Assembly: GCF_000757605.1 (NCBI RefSeq)
Contig: NZ_JQAK01000005.1
Location: 1-64,000, forward strand
From: Candidatus Paracaedibacter symbiosus
GTDB lineage: Bacteria > Pseudomonadota > Alphaproteobacteria > Paracaedibacterales > Paracaedibacteraceae
Reading direction: 5' to 3'
DNA: 64,000 bases
Shown in pieces: positions 45,485 through 54,396 of the stretch (within the stretch, counting starts at the first letter, position 1; the number at the start of each line of letters is the position of its first letter). The position numbers and the translations under genes are program-made. Below the pieces are notes generated by a model. The model saw nothing but the letters and a program-made list of their open reading frames with translations. It did not search any database and had not been told where the DNA came from.

Positions 45485-46492
45485 ATGCTTAATAGACTAA
45501 CTTTTTTAAAAGGCTTAATATGGTTTGTGTTAAGTCTACTTATCAGCAATTTTAATGACCTTCTCATGAAAGGACTTGGTCAAAATTTACCTAATATGGA
45601 AATAGTATTTTTTCGATTTTTATTCGGAACTATTTCTCTCCTTCCCTTCATATTTGCCTTAGGACATCGTTCCTGGAAAAGTGAACGTCTTTTCCTTCAT
45701 GGGATTCGGGGCCTCCTATTGTTTGTTGGAATAAGTCTATGGTGTTATGGACTTAAAGTTCTTCCTCTTGCTACTGCAGCGGTTTTAGGCTTTACCGTTC
45801 CTTTATTTACATTGCCTCTTGCCTTTATTTTTCTTGGGGAGCGCGTCCATTGGCCAAGATGGGTAGCAACTATCGTCGGCTTCGTAGGCGTTGCAGCTAT
45901 ATTAATTCCTACTGCCTTTAATGTTTCATGGGTAGCCTTTACGCTTGTAGGAGCGTCTTTATTATTTGCCATAATTGACGTTATCAATAAAAAATTGGTC
46001 GCGAAAGAGAGTATGGTCACTATGCTTTTTTATTCAGCTTTAGTCACAACAATATTAAGCGCCTGCCCGACCTATCTTGTATGGCAGAGTCCAACCTCCC
46101 ATCAACTTTGCTTGCTAGTCGTGTCTGGAATAGGATCTAATTTGGTCATCTACTTGCTTTTAAAAGCTCTTACAAGTATGGAAGCTTCAGCTTTGGCTCC
46201 TTTTCGCTACCTTGAATTTCTTATGTCGGTGGTTTTTGGCTTCTTGTTCTTTCAAGAGTTACCCAGTTTGTATATTCTTTTAGGAACAGCCATTATTATT
46301 CCCACCACAATTTTTGTTGGGTTTTATGAAGTTTATACTGACAATAGACATAAAAAAGGAGAGATGGCCACCCTTGAACCACAAGCTTGTTACGTGCTTT
46401 CAGAAGCAGAAAAATTCTATTTGCAGTACAATTCCACAAAACGCATGCTGACGAATAAGAGGCCTAATAAAGGACTTCAAAAACTTGTGTGA
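45485..46492 (+). CDS. DMT-superfamily (EamA) transporter, candidate S-adenosylmethionine carrier
   Basis: A 335-residue membrane protein with about ten helices in two EamA repeats: IVFFRFLFGTISLLPFIFAL, ATAAVLGFTVPLFTLPLAFI, FLGERVHW, and in the second half LAPFRYLEFLMSVVFGFLFF. In Rickettsia a member of this family imports S-adenosylmethionine from the host, and the layout here is similar; the exact substrate is not proven by sequence. S-adenosylmethionine is the substrate of the AHL synthase 560 bp upstream, which makes the pairing suggestive. A hydrophilic tail of about 45 residues follows. A terminator lies at 46566. Confidence 0.8.
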   Translation: MLNRLTFLKGLIWFVLSLLISNFNDLLMKGLGQNLPNMEIVFFRFLFGTISLLPFIFALGHRSWKSERLFLHGIRGLLLFVGISLWCYGLKVLPLATAAVLGFTVPLFTLPLAFIFLGERVHWPRWVATIVGFVGVAAILIPTAFNVSWVAFTLVGASLLFAIIDVINKKLVAKESMVTMLFYSALVTTILSACPTYLVWQSPTSHQLCLLVVSGIGSNLVIYLLLKALTSMEASALAPFRYLEFLMSVVFGFLFFQELPSLYILLGTAIIIPTTIFVGFYEVYTDNRHKKGEMATLEPQACYVLSEAEKFYLQYNSTKRMLTNKRPNKGLQKLV

Positions 46493-46565
46493 ATAAAAAA
46501 ATTAATTCCCACCAATTACCTCTTCCAGACCAAAAAAGAAACCGGCTCACAAATCGAAATCTTTT

Positions 46566-46590
46566 TACCCTCTAGCTTAGCTAGGGGGTA
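46566..46590 (+). terminator. Hairpin terminator after the EamA transporter
   Basis: TACCCTCTAGC (46566-46576) pairs with GCTAGGGGGTA (46580-46590) with one T-G wobble and a 3-base loop. A T-run precedes it on the plus strand (AATCTTTTTACCC), so it may also act for the minus strand. Confidence 0.55.
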
Positions 46591-46649
46591 ACTTTGATAA
46601 AAACGCTGCTAATCCCCCCTCACGCCTTTTGATACCTTCTTTTTGCTCC

Positions 46650-46892
46650 TTAGATTCCAGGCAAATCTTCAACGTAAATCTTTGTACCCAAGTCCCATTG
46701 CTTCTTATCTTGAGTATTTATAATCAAACGCTGGTTGTTACTCTCCTACATTAAATAACCAACCGTCCCATCTTGTTTGGGGATGACCTTTTCAATAGAG
46801 AATAATAGTTTATTCTCGGTATATTACCTTGAACATCCACACACTGCAGCAGAAACTAAAGACAACGCGATTAATAGAATGCTTTTATTCAT
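46650..46892 (-). pseudogene. Small lipoprotein gene with two in-frame stops
   Basis: The minus-strand ATG at 46892 begins MNKSILLIALSLVSAAVCGC, a lipoprotein signal with a Cys at the lipobox. The frame is otherwise continuous for 80 codons (ENKLLFSIEKVIPKQDGTVG, NTQDKKQWDLGTKIYVEDLP) but carries TAA just after the lipobox and TAG in the middle. Frame and composition are intact, so the stops are probably recent. Confidence 0.6.
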
Positions 46893-47104
46893 AAATAAGA
46901 CCTTTATTTTGATGGAGTTTCTTTTTACGTATTAGGAGGCAAAGATATAGATTCTTCACTAAAAAATAAACGGTTTTAAATAAAATTGAGAGTTAGCCAC
47001 TAATATCCAGGCTTCTTTTACACCCTTTTCCAATTTCCTCAGTTCTTTTCCAGGGAATTACCCATAAGGTACGTAGGTTGTATATTACTTAATTAAAATT
47101 ATTT

Positions 47105-47464
47105 TTATGGGCAGTTTTTCCTGTCTAAGATCTTTACATCAGAGATAATTCCCTCATGATCTACAAATTTAATGATAAACTGCTTGCCATCCAACCCGGC
47201 ACACTTTACAAGAATCTCTTTTCCAGACTCCTCATATTTCTCTAATCCATCATAAAAAAAAGTGATAGGAACAGAAAGGCATTGACCTAGATCAAGAAGA
47301 CGGCTTGCCGGAATGCGATCTAAACCATTTTCGTATTTATGAATTTGCTGGCTTGTTACCCCAAGAGCTTTTGCCACATGATGCTGTGGTAATCCTAATT
47401 GCTTGCGACGTTCTTTGAGTTTTTTGCCTATCAGGCTTTCTATGGAGGAAGTTTTCGTTGGCAT
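47105..47464 (-). CDS. XRE-family transcriptional regulator
   Basis: A 119-residue protein. Residues 10-70 form a Cro/CI helix-turn-helix (QHHVAKALGVTSQQIHKYEN, then GLDRIPASRLLDLGQCLSVP), clearly a paralogue of the regulator at 28004. The C-terminal 45 residues (KQFIIKFVDHEGIISDVKIL) are a small beta-rich tail of unknown role. It starts 17 bp downstream of the 48183-47482 gene, so the two form an operon. A 15-bp perfect palindrome upstream of that operon is a candidate operator. Confidence 0.9.
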   Translation of the reverse strand: MPTKTSSIESLIGKKLKERRKQLGLPQHHVAKALGVTSQQIHKYENGLDRIPASRLLDLGQCLSVPITFFYDGLEKYEESGKEILVKCAGLDGKQFIIKFVDHEGIISDVKILDRKNCP

Positions 47465-47481
47465 TTTTATATCTGTCTTTC

Positions 47482-48183
47482 TTATTGAATAGCCTTCTTT
47501 ATAGTTGCTTTTCTTTCCCTAATCGGAAAAGGAATTACGTTTTCTCTGTTAGAACTAACTAGCTTTTTTTCCTGGCTTTTAGCTTTTAGGGGAAAAAGGT
47601 CATTTTTTGTTTCGTTTTGAAGATAATGTTTAAGTAAAAGATCATCTTTTTGCCTTTTCCATAACTCTTTACGGATTATGGTTTTTAGATTTTCTGTTTT
47701 TTCAACAAACCGATCATAATCTTCAGGAGATGCAGGGAGCATCAAGAGAACCCGGCCATCCTGATATAAGGGAGAAGTAAAAAAAGAATCAAAAGGTGAT
47801 AAGTTTTCAGCATCTTTCTTTTCCAAAATGAGCCTTATTGCTTCCTCATCAAAGTAATCAGCAATAAAGAAAAGAAGCTCTAACCCTTGTAATACAATTT
47901 CAACCATTGCAGCATCATACAAAGACAAACTTCGCATTCCTAAAAGCTCGCCTGTCTCCAAACTAAATGTTTTAAGAGTTAGGCTCTCATTGTCATTTTC
48001 CAAAGACAAGCAGACAGAAAAACCGGTTTCTTTTTGTGAAAGAGTTAGTATGTTTTCATGAAATGAATAATTATGTTCAAGATGGTAAGAAAATGTTAGC
48101 TCTTCCCAAGAAGAGACGCTCTCTTCTAAAGCACAAAACAAATTTGGACCATTCATAAAAAAATTATTTGTAAAGTTATTCAT
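47482..48183 (-). CDS. Hypothetical protein in an operon with an XRE regulator
   Basis: ATG 48183 is chosen because TTAGGAG precedes it by about 5 bases. The 233 residues have no signal peptide and no recognised domain. The middle is acidic and helical (AAMVEIVLQGLELLFFIADY FDEEA) and the C-terminus is basic (ENVIPFPIRERKATIKKAI). Mixed beta strands at residues 30-80 (FHENILTLSQKETGFSVCLS) suggest a small sensory or partner domain. It probably works with the regulator downstream. Confidence 0.7.
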   Translation of the reverse strand: MNNFTNNFFMNGPNLFCALEESVSSWEELTFSYHLEHNYSFHENILTLSQKETGFSVCLSLENDNESLTLKTFSLETGELLGMRSLSLYDAAMVEIVLQGLELLFFIADYFDEEAIRLILEKKDAENLSPFDSFFTSPLYQDGRVLLMLPASPEDYDRFVEKTENLKTIIRKELWKRQKDDLLLKHYLQNETKNDLFPLKAKSQEKKLVSSNRENVIPFPIRERKATIKKAIQ

Positions 48184-48208
48184 TCCGGCTCCTAACATAT
48201 CTTTTTAA

Positions 48209-48249
48209 GCCCTTACAATATGTTCTTAAATGGTACATATTGTAAGGGC
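48209..48249. promoter_or_regulatory. 15-bp perfect palindrome upstream of the XRE operon
   Basis: GCCCTTACAATATGT (48209-48223) and ACATATTGTAAGGGC (48235-48249) are exact complements 11 bases apart, 26 bp before the start codon at 48183. The half-site AAGAACATATTG recurs near 48363. It could be an operator for the XRE protein or a leader hairpin. The rest of 48184-48532 shows no gene. Confidence 0.6.
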
Positions 48250-48532
48250 ATAATAGTTATTTCTGTTTCGTGTGGCAACTTATATTTACTGCCATAACTT
48301 AGCCTTTCTAATAAAATCTCATCTCTAAACACTAAGTGAAAAATATGTATAATTTTCCTTATAAGAACATATTGAGTTATTTATAGAAAAAACCTACTTT
48401 TAAACTTTATAAGAAAGAAAAAATGAAAGAGGTTTCGTAAAGGACTATCTCAATGATTTATTTTGGATATCCTTGTAAACCTTGAAGGTAAAGGATACAT
48501 TTATTCCAGCTTACAATAAAAATGAATGATTC

Positions 48533-49429
48533 ATGGATCAGGATCAACTTTTAGCTTTCTACTATACAGTAACCTTAGGGTCTACGGTAAATGCTGCTAA
48601 CAAACTAAATGTTACCGCTTCATGGGTTAATCGACTTATCAAAGCTCTTGAGGAAGAAGTAGGGCACCAGCTTTTCACAAAAAAAGGCAAACACCTTATC
48701 TTGACACAAAAAGGAGAAATATTTCTTAAGACCGTTAAAAAGTTTTTTGCAGAATATGAACATTGCCTCATAGAGATGGAAAAAGTCTCTAATAAAATGG
48801 AAGGGCAGTTTACCTTATCACTTCCTTCTTTTATTAGCAGATCATGGTTTGTAGAGGCGGTAGCACCCTTTATTAAAGCTCATCCTAACATCTCTCTAGA
48901 AATTAAAACTTTGGCAGAGGCGCCCGACCTTAATGAAAGAAAGATTGATGTTGATATCAGGCCACTTTCAAAACCAGATGAGAATATTATAGCAAAGTAT
49001 TTGATGACCTATGACATTGGCCTTTATGCCAGCAAATCCTATCTTCAGGAAAAAGGATCGATAAAGCAAGCTAGCGACCTTGAATCCCATCATCTCATCT
49101 CCTTTTCCAGAGATTATCTCTTTCCTTATGCTCCTGTTAATTGGCCCTTAAATTCAATCTCTAAAACAAAACAACCTATAGTTATTGATTGTCCCCTTGG
49201 GATCGCGCATGCCATTGAAGCCGGACTTGGCATTGGCCCCCTTCCTAACACCGTCGCCAATCTAAGCAAAACCTCCTTGATTCCCATCTTGCCTAAAATG
49301 CTGACTCATTCCATCGATATCTACTATACATACCCCAAAGCTTTATCAGAAAGCCGTGTTGTCAATGAACTTTATGATTATTTACACACCCGCCCAGAAA
49401 ATCCTTTAAACGGTAGAATTAGAGCGTAA
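48533..49429 (+). CDS. LysR-family transcriptional regulator
   Basis: A 298-residue protein with an N-terminal winged helix-turn-helix (DQLLAFYYTVTLGSTVNAAN, then KLNVTASWVNRLIKALEEEV and GHQLFTKKGKHLILTQKGE) and a substrate-binding domain (FTLSLPSFISRSWFVEAVAP, EAGLGIGPLPNTVANLS). The typical family length is about 300. It is divergent from the XRE operon. The target and ligand are unknown; LysR proteins often control a divergent neighbour. Confidence 0.92.
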   Translation: MDQDQLLAFYYTVTLGSTVNAANKLNVTASWVNRLIKALEEEVGHQLFTKKGKHLILTQKGEIFLKTVKKFFAEYEHCLIEMEKVSNKMEGQFTLSLPSFISRSWFVEAVAPFIKAHPNISLEIKTLAEAPDLNERKIDVDIRPLSKPDENIIAKYLMTYDIGLYASKSYLQEKGSIKQASDLESHHLISFSRDYLFPYAPVNWPLNSISKTKQPIVIDCPLGIAHAIEAGLGIGPLPNTVANLSKTSLIPILPKMLTHSIDIYYTYPKALSESRVVNELYDYLHTRPENPLNGRIRA

Positions 49430-49752
49430 TTTCATAACTGGCTTAACCTTTTTTCTGACTTAAAAAGCGAATTTAAAAGCCTTAGCATTGTACAAACCTT
49501 TCTTACCATTCACGCACAAAATTATAGAGAAACGATCTAAAATTATACTTATTGACCAACCTTGCTAAATGCAATAGCTATAACAATTATAGATGAGTCC
49601 ATCACAATTTAAGATGGATATTTTAGTAAAATTTTATTTTTTATTAAAACCAAATACTAAATCTTAAATTTAAATTTATTAATTAAGGTAAGTTTGTTTA
49701 AAAAAAATTAGTCAGATAATAAACAACCAATAACAACAATAAGGTTTATATT
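49430..49752. other. Gene-free stretch, nothing recognised
   Basis: AT-rich leader of the diiron-oxidase-like gene. No hairpin or repeat worth naming was seen. Confidence 0.4.
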
Positions 49753-50457
49753 ATGCAATTAGCTACAAGCTCCACTTCCACCCAAGAAGACTTTTTACTG
49801 TTTCTTCAACAATGGGACCAAGAATACTCTGCTTCTCTTAGTAGAATAGATCTCTTTAATTCGTCTTTAACGGCTCAATGGAAACCATCTCAAAAAATAT
49901 ATTTTGCAAAATTATTTTATCATGTAAGGGGACACTTCATTGATTTTCTTTGGCTATTAGGTAATCATGCTTCTGATAAAACAACTAAGGACATTATATT
50001 AGCAAACCTAGCAGAAGAGTTTAATAGCTCTGCTAAGTCCCATGAACAAATGTATATAGATTTCGCCACTAGCATAGAGGCAGACTTAAGCGAAGAAATT
50101 ATTGAAAATAAATACTACCTTCCTTTCATCCAAGAATATAATAAAGATCATTTAAGGTGGCTAATAAATAATAATGAAGAAAAAAGATTTTCTGCTTTTT
50201 CTGCCTATGAGAGATTAGACAATGTTGATTATAAATATTTAGCAGAATTAGCCACCTCTCTGAAAGCTTCCCGAAAGGGGCTTGTATTCTTTAAAGTTCA
50301 CTTGAAAGCGCAACATTTTGGAAACACAGAAGATTATCTTTTCTCAATCTGGCAGGAGAATTCTGCTTGTGTTAAGGAATCTTTTAACTTTATAGGTAAT
50401 CATCAATTAAAAATGTGGAAGAATTTATCGGATAATATATTTGGCTATACAGAATAG
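49753..50457 (+). CDS. Haem-oxygenase-fold (TenA/PqqC, diiron oxidase-like) protein
   Basis: A 234-residue all-helical protein. Possible metal ligands are spaced as in haem-oxygenase-like diiron oxidases: FYHVRGHFIDFLW (first helix His), NLAEEFNSSAKSHEQMY (Glu and His), and FFKVHLKAQHFGNTEDYLFS, then NFIGNHQLKMW (His, Asp/Glu, His). The family includes PqqC, TenA, CADD and UndA, which act on small metabolites with iron and oxygen. No signal peptide. It overlaps the following sensor kinase by 17 bp, so they are co-expressed; making or modifying the ligand sensed by the kinase is a hypothesis. Confidence 0.55.
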   Translation: MQLATSSTSTQEDFLLFLQQWDQEYSASLSRIDLFNSSLTAQWKPSQKIYFAKLFYHVRGHFIDFLWLLGNHASDKTTKDIILANLAEEFNSSAKSHEQMYIDFATSIEADLSEEIIENKYYLPFIQEYNKDHLRWLINNNEEKRFSAFSAYERLDNVDYKYLAELATSLKASRKGLVFFKVHLKAQHFGNTEDYLFSIWQENSACVKESFNFIGNHQLKMWKNLSDNIFGYTE

Positions 50458-51753
50458 TACATTGTCCCAATTTTGGGGTAAGATTTTCGACAAGGCTTTA
50501 ACAAGAATAGAAGCCGCACAAAGTAGTATAAAATTCTTTGGCATTGTAATGGCAATTAATTACCCCTTATATTGGATAATATGGAATAAGGGGATAGCTA
50601 TAAATGGTAATTATACTGACTTATTCTTAAGATTATGTGCTACTTTGTTATGCTTAGGTCTTGTGTTTAAAGATTTATGGAGATTAAGGCTTAAGCGTTT
50701 ATTTGTAGCATATTGGTATTTTACGGTCATTTTCTGTTTACCTTTCTTCTTTACATTTATGACACTCAAATACCATGCATCAGCTGTTTGGTTGATGAAT
50801 TTTATGTCATCTTTTTCTTTCTCTTTCTTTTCTTTGACCTTGTAATGGCGCTTACTATATTTACTATAGGAGCTGTTGCAGGGTGTTTAGTTTTTTACTA
50901 TCTTTTGCCACCTTTTTATCTAGATTTAGGGTCTATCGATTTATTTGAGTTCTTTTGTACAATTTTTGCAGCGGTAATTATTGGGGGACTATTTTCTTAT
51001 AAAAAAGAAAACATCCAAAAAATCAAACAACAATCCCTTAAAATGCAAGCGGCCGCCATAGCGCATGAGATGCGGACTCCTTTAGCTGCAATTTCCCATT
51101 TAGCTGATGGACTGAAAATTAATCTACCAATACTTATAGACACTCAACAAACGGCACAAGATAAAGATGAGAGCGTAACCTATGTTCATAAAAGCCAATT
51201 ACAATACCTTGAAGATACCCCCACAGAACTAGAAGCCGTAACAAAAAGCGCTTTTATCGTCATTGATATGTTATTGATGAATTTACGAGAAAATCCGTCA
51301 GAAGCTGTACTTGAGAAACATTCTATATTAGATTGTGTGAAGAATGCGCTTGAGGCCTATGCGTTAACAAAGCGAGAGAAAGCCTTGATTTCACTTGGTA
51401 TTGCTGAGGACTTTGAAATTAAGGCAAATTCTCATCTTCTAAAGCATGTCTTTTTCAACTTGCTTAAGAACTCTCTTCATTATATTAAAGCCGTCCGAAA
51501 AGGGAAAATTGTGATATGGACAGAAAAGGGAGAACAGGTTAACAAATTATACTTTAAAGATACCGGTAAAGGCATCTCCAAAGAAAGCCTGCCTTATGTC
51601 TTTAACCAATTTTATAGCCGTACTGACCATGGAACAGGAGTTGGGCTTGCCTTTTGTAAAATGGTGTTGCAACACCTAGGTGGCGATATTACCTGCGATT
51701 CTATAGAAGGGGAATTTACTCAATTTACTTTAATATTCCCAGTCCTTAAATAG
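50441..51753 (+). CDS. CqsS/LqsS-like membrane sensor histidine kinase, one frameshift
   Basis: The N-terminal six-helix sensor reads INYPLYWIIWNKGI, LFLRLCATLLCLGLVF and VAYWYFTVIFCLPFFFTFM, closely resembling the sensor of alpha-hydroxyketone quorum receptors CqsS (Vibrio) and LqsS (Legionella). The kinase part has the phospho-acceptor AHEMRTPLAAISHLADG, an N-box in NLLKNSLHYI, and DTGKGIS and GTGVGLAFC. The two halves are in different frames (stop at 50845, second frame open from 50713). They join in a T/C-rich tract near 50810-50840 by one indel. Total length about 437 residues, like LqsS, with no receiver domain attached. The start (TTG 50441) is uncertain. Confidence 0.75.
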
Positions 51754-51784
51754 CTCAACCTTATTCTTCTTTTTTTTGGATTAA

Positions 51785-51816
51785 AGAAGAAAGGGAGCCG
51801 TTAGCCCCCCTCTTCT
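51785..51816. terminator. Hairpin between convergent kinase and receiver genes
   Basis: AGAAGAAAGGGAGC and GCCCCCCTCTTCT form an imperfect stem around CGTTA. Preceding T8 and following TCTCTC make it a plausible two-way terminator. Confidence 0.5.
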
Positions 51817-51817
51817 C

Positions 51818-52828
51818 TCATTTACTCCGACTATATTTCTCAAAAGAAATAATTTCAGAATGGTTTACATAATCCGCATCAGGAACATAGGCAACATAAT
51901 ATGTTTGATTCCCCTTCAAAGTTTGAACTGGATAGGCATATTTTTCCCACACTTCAGGATCAGGTTGCATTTTTACTCCACAAAATGGTAAACAGACTGT
52001 CTTACGATTTTCTTCTAAATCTTTGATTAAAGAAGAAGATATCCGTTTGCCTTCAGCAATTTTATTTTCGAAGATCCCTTGAAATTCTAGCTGAATGTTT
52101 TCAAAGTTTTCTTCTGAATATATAAAAAGAGCACTTGGTCTACCTTTTGAAGTAAGAAAAACAAATCCACCAGAAATATCATTTAAATAATATTCACAAA
52201 TATTATTTTTTTCGAGTAACTCATTAAAATAACTAGCAAACACGGGATCATATAAGGCTGTATCTTCGGGGTTTCCAACAGCATACTCTTTAATAATTGA
52301 TTCAACGGAGCTGCCTGTCAGAGACTTAAAATATTTAAACTGACTTTCACGAATAAACTCATTTATAACAGCTGCTTGACCTGTAGTATTCTTGCGAATA
52401 AACCCATCAATAATACCTTTGTTAAAAGCTTGAATTGCTAGTTCTTCGTCAGCAACCCCTGTATATAAAATCTTCCGAATATGGGGATTATTCAATTTTT
52501 CGCAAAACTCTAGACCTTTCATGCCTGGCATCTCATAGTCCACAATGACTGTAGATACTTCTTCATGGCGCTTAGGATTATAAATAGTTTTGTAAATTTC
52601 CTCTACTTCTCGCTCCCGTATAGAAAAAGAAGGAGATAAGAAATTAATCGTCTGAGAATTATTAATGAACTCTAAAGCAGTATAAGGATCATCAAAAAAA
52701 TCATAGCTTGCTACATTCATATCTAGGATAGCTCTTAGACTCTTTAGCATCCTGGAATTATCATCCACAAAAACAATTTTAGTTGGAAAATAACAACATA
52801 ACAAAGAATTCATGATTCCTTCTTTCAT
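51818..52828 (-). CDS. Response-regulator receiver protein, candidate partner of the CqsS/LqsS-like kinase
   Basis: About 336 residues. Residues 15-155 are a receiver domain: KIVFVDDNSRMLKSLRAILD (acidic pair), STVIVDYEMPGMKGLEFCEK (phospho-acceptor Asp), KILYTGVADEE (Thr) and GFIRKN (Lys). A 25-residue insertion (SPSFSIREREVEEIYKTI) lies between the second and third strands. The C-terminal 170 residues (EYYLNDISGGFVFLTSKGRP) have no helix-turn-helix or known enzyme motif, which recalls LqsR-type regulators. A second start at 52813 has a better ribosome site. It converges on the kinase gene. Confidence 0.75.
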   Translation of the reverse strand: MKEGIMNSLLCCYFPTKIVFVDDNSRMLKSLRAILDMNVASYDFFDDPYTALEFINNSQTINFLSPSFSIREREVEEIYKTIYNPKRHEEVSTVIVDYEMPGMKGLEFCEKLNNPHIRKILYTGVADEELAIQAFNKGIIDGFIRKNTTGQAAVINEFIRESQFKYFKSLTGSSVESIIKEYAVGNPEDTALYDPVFASYFNELLEKNNICEYYLNDISGGFVFLTSKGRPSALFIYSEENFENIQLEFQGIFENKIAEGKRISSSLIKDLEENRKTVCLPFCGVKMQPDPEVWEKYAYPVQTLKGNQTYYVAYVPDADYVNHSEIISFEKYSRSK

Positions 52829-52944
52829 TTCTCAAACTCATAGCTCTAGTTTTACACAAAATATTTAAAAAATAATATATTAGCTAAAGTAAATAGCCCA
52901 AAAATTTAAAATTTATGAGCATAAATTTTTATATTATCACGTTC

Positions 52945-53847
52945 TTACTCTTTGAACATCTTTGTTAAATAATCGCCAAAGGCCCGAACACTATTCATTT
53001 CTTTTATTTCTTTAGAAAAAATATAATATATTTTCATTGCAGGGCCAGAAACTTCAGGTAAAACTTCCTTTAAATTTCTAGTAGTTAAACCTGGATAATT
53101 AGATGGTAAAGAGATAACCCCTGCCCCCTCCTCTGCAAGCTTCAACCCTCCCAAAATTGAATTTATTGTCACGGAGGGTTCCCTTCCATTTTCTAGCGTA
53201 GTTCCAATTTTTAAATGCCAATTGGCGTCTACCAAATTTTTTTCGTAATCAGCCACTTCTATTAATGCATGATTATCTAAATCTTCGACTGTTTCTGGTT
53301 TACTATTTCTGCTCAGATATTCAGGGCTTGCATAAAGCTTGTATTGAAGGCAGGTAATATAACTCTGAACTAAATCAGGCCTATTTTCTATGTATGGATG
53401 AATTAGGACGCTTTCTTTACAAAGAGGCAAATCTACCGTTTTAGGTATTTCATCAATGTTAATTTTGAGCTTCGGGTAAGCTTGCATGAAATAACAAAGG
53501 GAAGAAGACAAATACATGGATATGAAGTTAGAAACACTTACCACTTTCAGATGCCCATTCACTTCCTCATTTGGTTGCTGCAAAAGAAATTGTAGGGGAG
53601 CAATTTCCCTAAATACTTTTTCGACAACGCTGAAAATCTCTTCCCCTTTAGGGGTCAAGTTAATACCCTTACCATCACGAAAAAACAACTGATCGTCCAG
53701 AGCCACCTCCAATTCCCTTATGGTTCTGCTGATCGCAGATTGAACAACTCTCAAGTGACGACCTGCTTTTGAGAAGCTTTTAAAATATGCCACGTAATAA
53801 AATATCCGTAATTTATTCCAATGCGGGAAATCTGACGAGGGATACAA
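52945..53847 (-). CDS. LysR-family transcriptional regulator
   Basis: A 300-residue protein with the LysR winged helix-turn-helix (FKSFSKAGRHLRVVQSAISR, then TIRELEVALDDQLFFRDGKG) and a periplasmic-binding-like sensor domain (VNGHLKVVSVSNFISMYLSS). It is upstream of, and on the same strand as, the receiver gene but 117 bp away, so it is probably separately transcribed. Target unknown. Confidence 0.92.
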   Translation of the reverse strand: MYPSSDFPHWNKLRIFYYVAYFKSFSKAGRHLRVVQSAISRTIRELEVALDDQLFFRDGKGINLTPKGEEIFSVVEKVFREIAPLQFLLQQPNEEVNGHLKVVSVSNFISMYLSSSLCYFMQAYPKLKINIDEIPKTVDLPLCKESVLIHPYIENRPDLVQSYITCLQYKLYASPEYLSRNSKPETVEDLDNHALIEVADYEKNLVDANWHLKIGTTLENGREPSVTINSILGGLKLAEEGAGVISLPSNYPGLTTRNLKEVLPEVSGPAMKIYYIFSKEIKEMNSVRAFGDYLTKMFKE

Positions 53848-54340
53848 CAGGGTTCTCCTATAAATTTTGCCCTTTATAAATCAAAAAACTAAATACTGGC
53901 TTTAATAGGATTTCCCTAAGCAGCTAGCTTCAATATAAATTTTATTTTAAACCCCAATTCGCACAAAAATCCCCTCACTCTTTTTTTTTGAAAAAGAATG
54001 TTAAATTTTTTCAAAATGGGAAGTTGCTATTTTATTTTTTTATTACAGATATAAACAGTGATTATAATTTTCGACCAGTTACCAAATAGACAGTCACTAT
54101 TTCTGGTATGTCAATATGCTCTACTCAATATGACAAATAATCATAGCAAGCAGGCAGCATCACATAATCTTTTTCAGATTAAACACCTTAGAGCATCACA
54201 ACCAGCCTTAACATGAATATCTTTGGCTAGCAGATTTATAAGATCAAAAAACGAAGCTGCGGTGCAGCAAGTATGCTCCTAGATTCCGGATAAGCGTTTA
54301 GGCTGCGCCTGGACTTGTTAAGAATGAGATGGGAGAGGGT
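53848..54340. other. Gene-free stretch, nothing recognised
   Basis: AT-rich to about 54240, then a GC-richer part next to the terminator and relic gene that follow. No repeat shared with the rest of the window was seen. Confidence 0.4.
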
Positions 54341-54366
54341 AAAAAAACCCCACCGCGAGAGTGGGG
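54341..54366 (-). terminator. Rho-independent terminator on the minus strand
   Basis: On the minus strand CCCCAC, an 8-base loop and GTGGGG are followed by seven T. It lies 30 bp downstream of the relic gene at 54397-54753. Confidence 0.75.
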
Positions 54367-54396
54367 AGAGAAATAATGCTCAGGAGGAATGCTATA

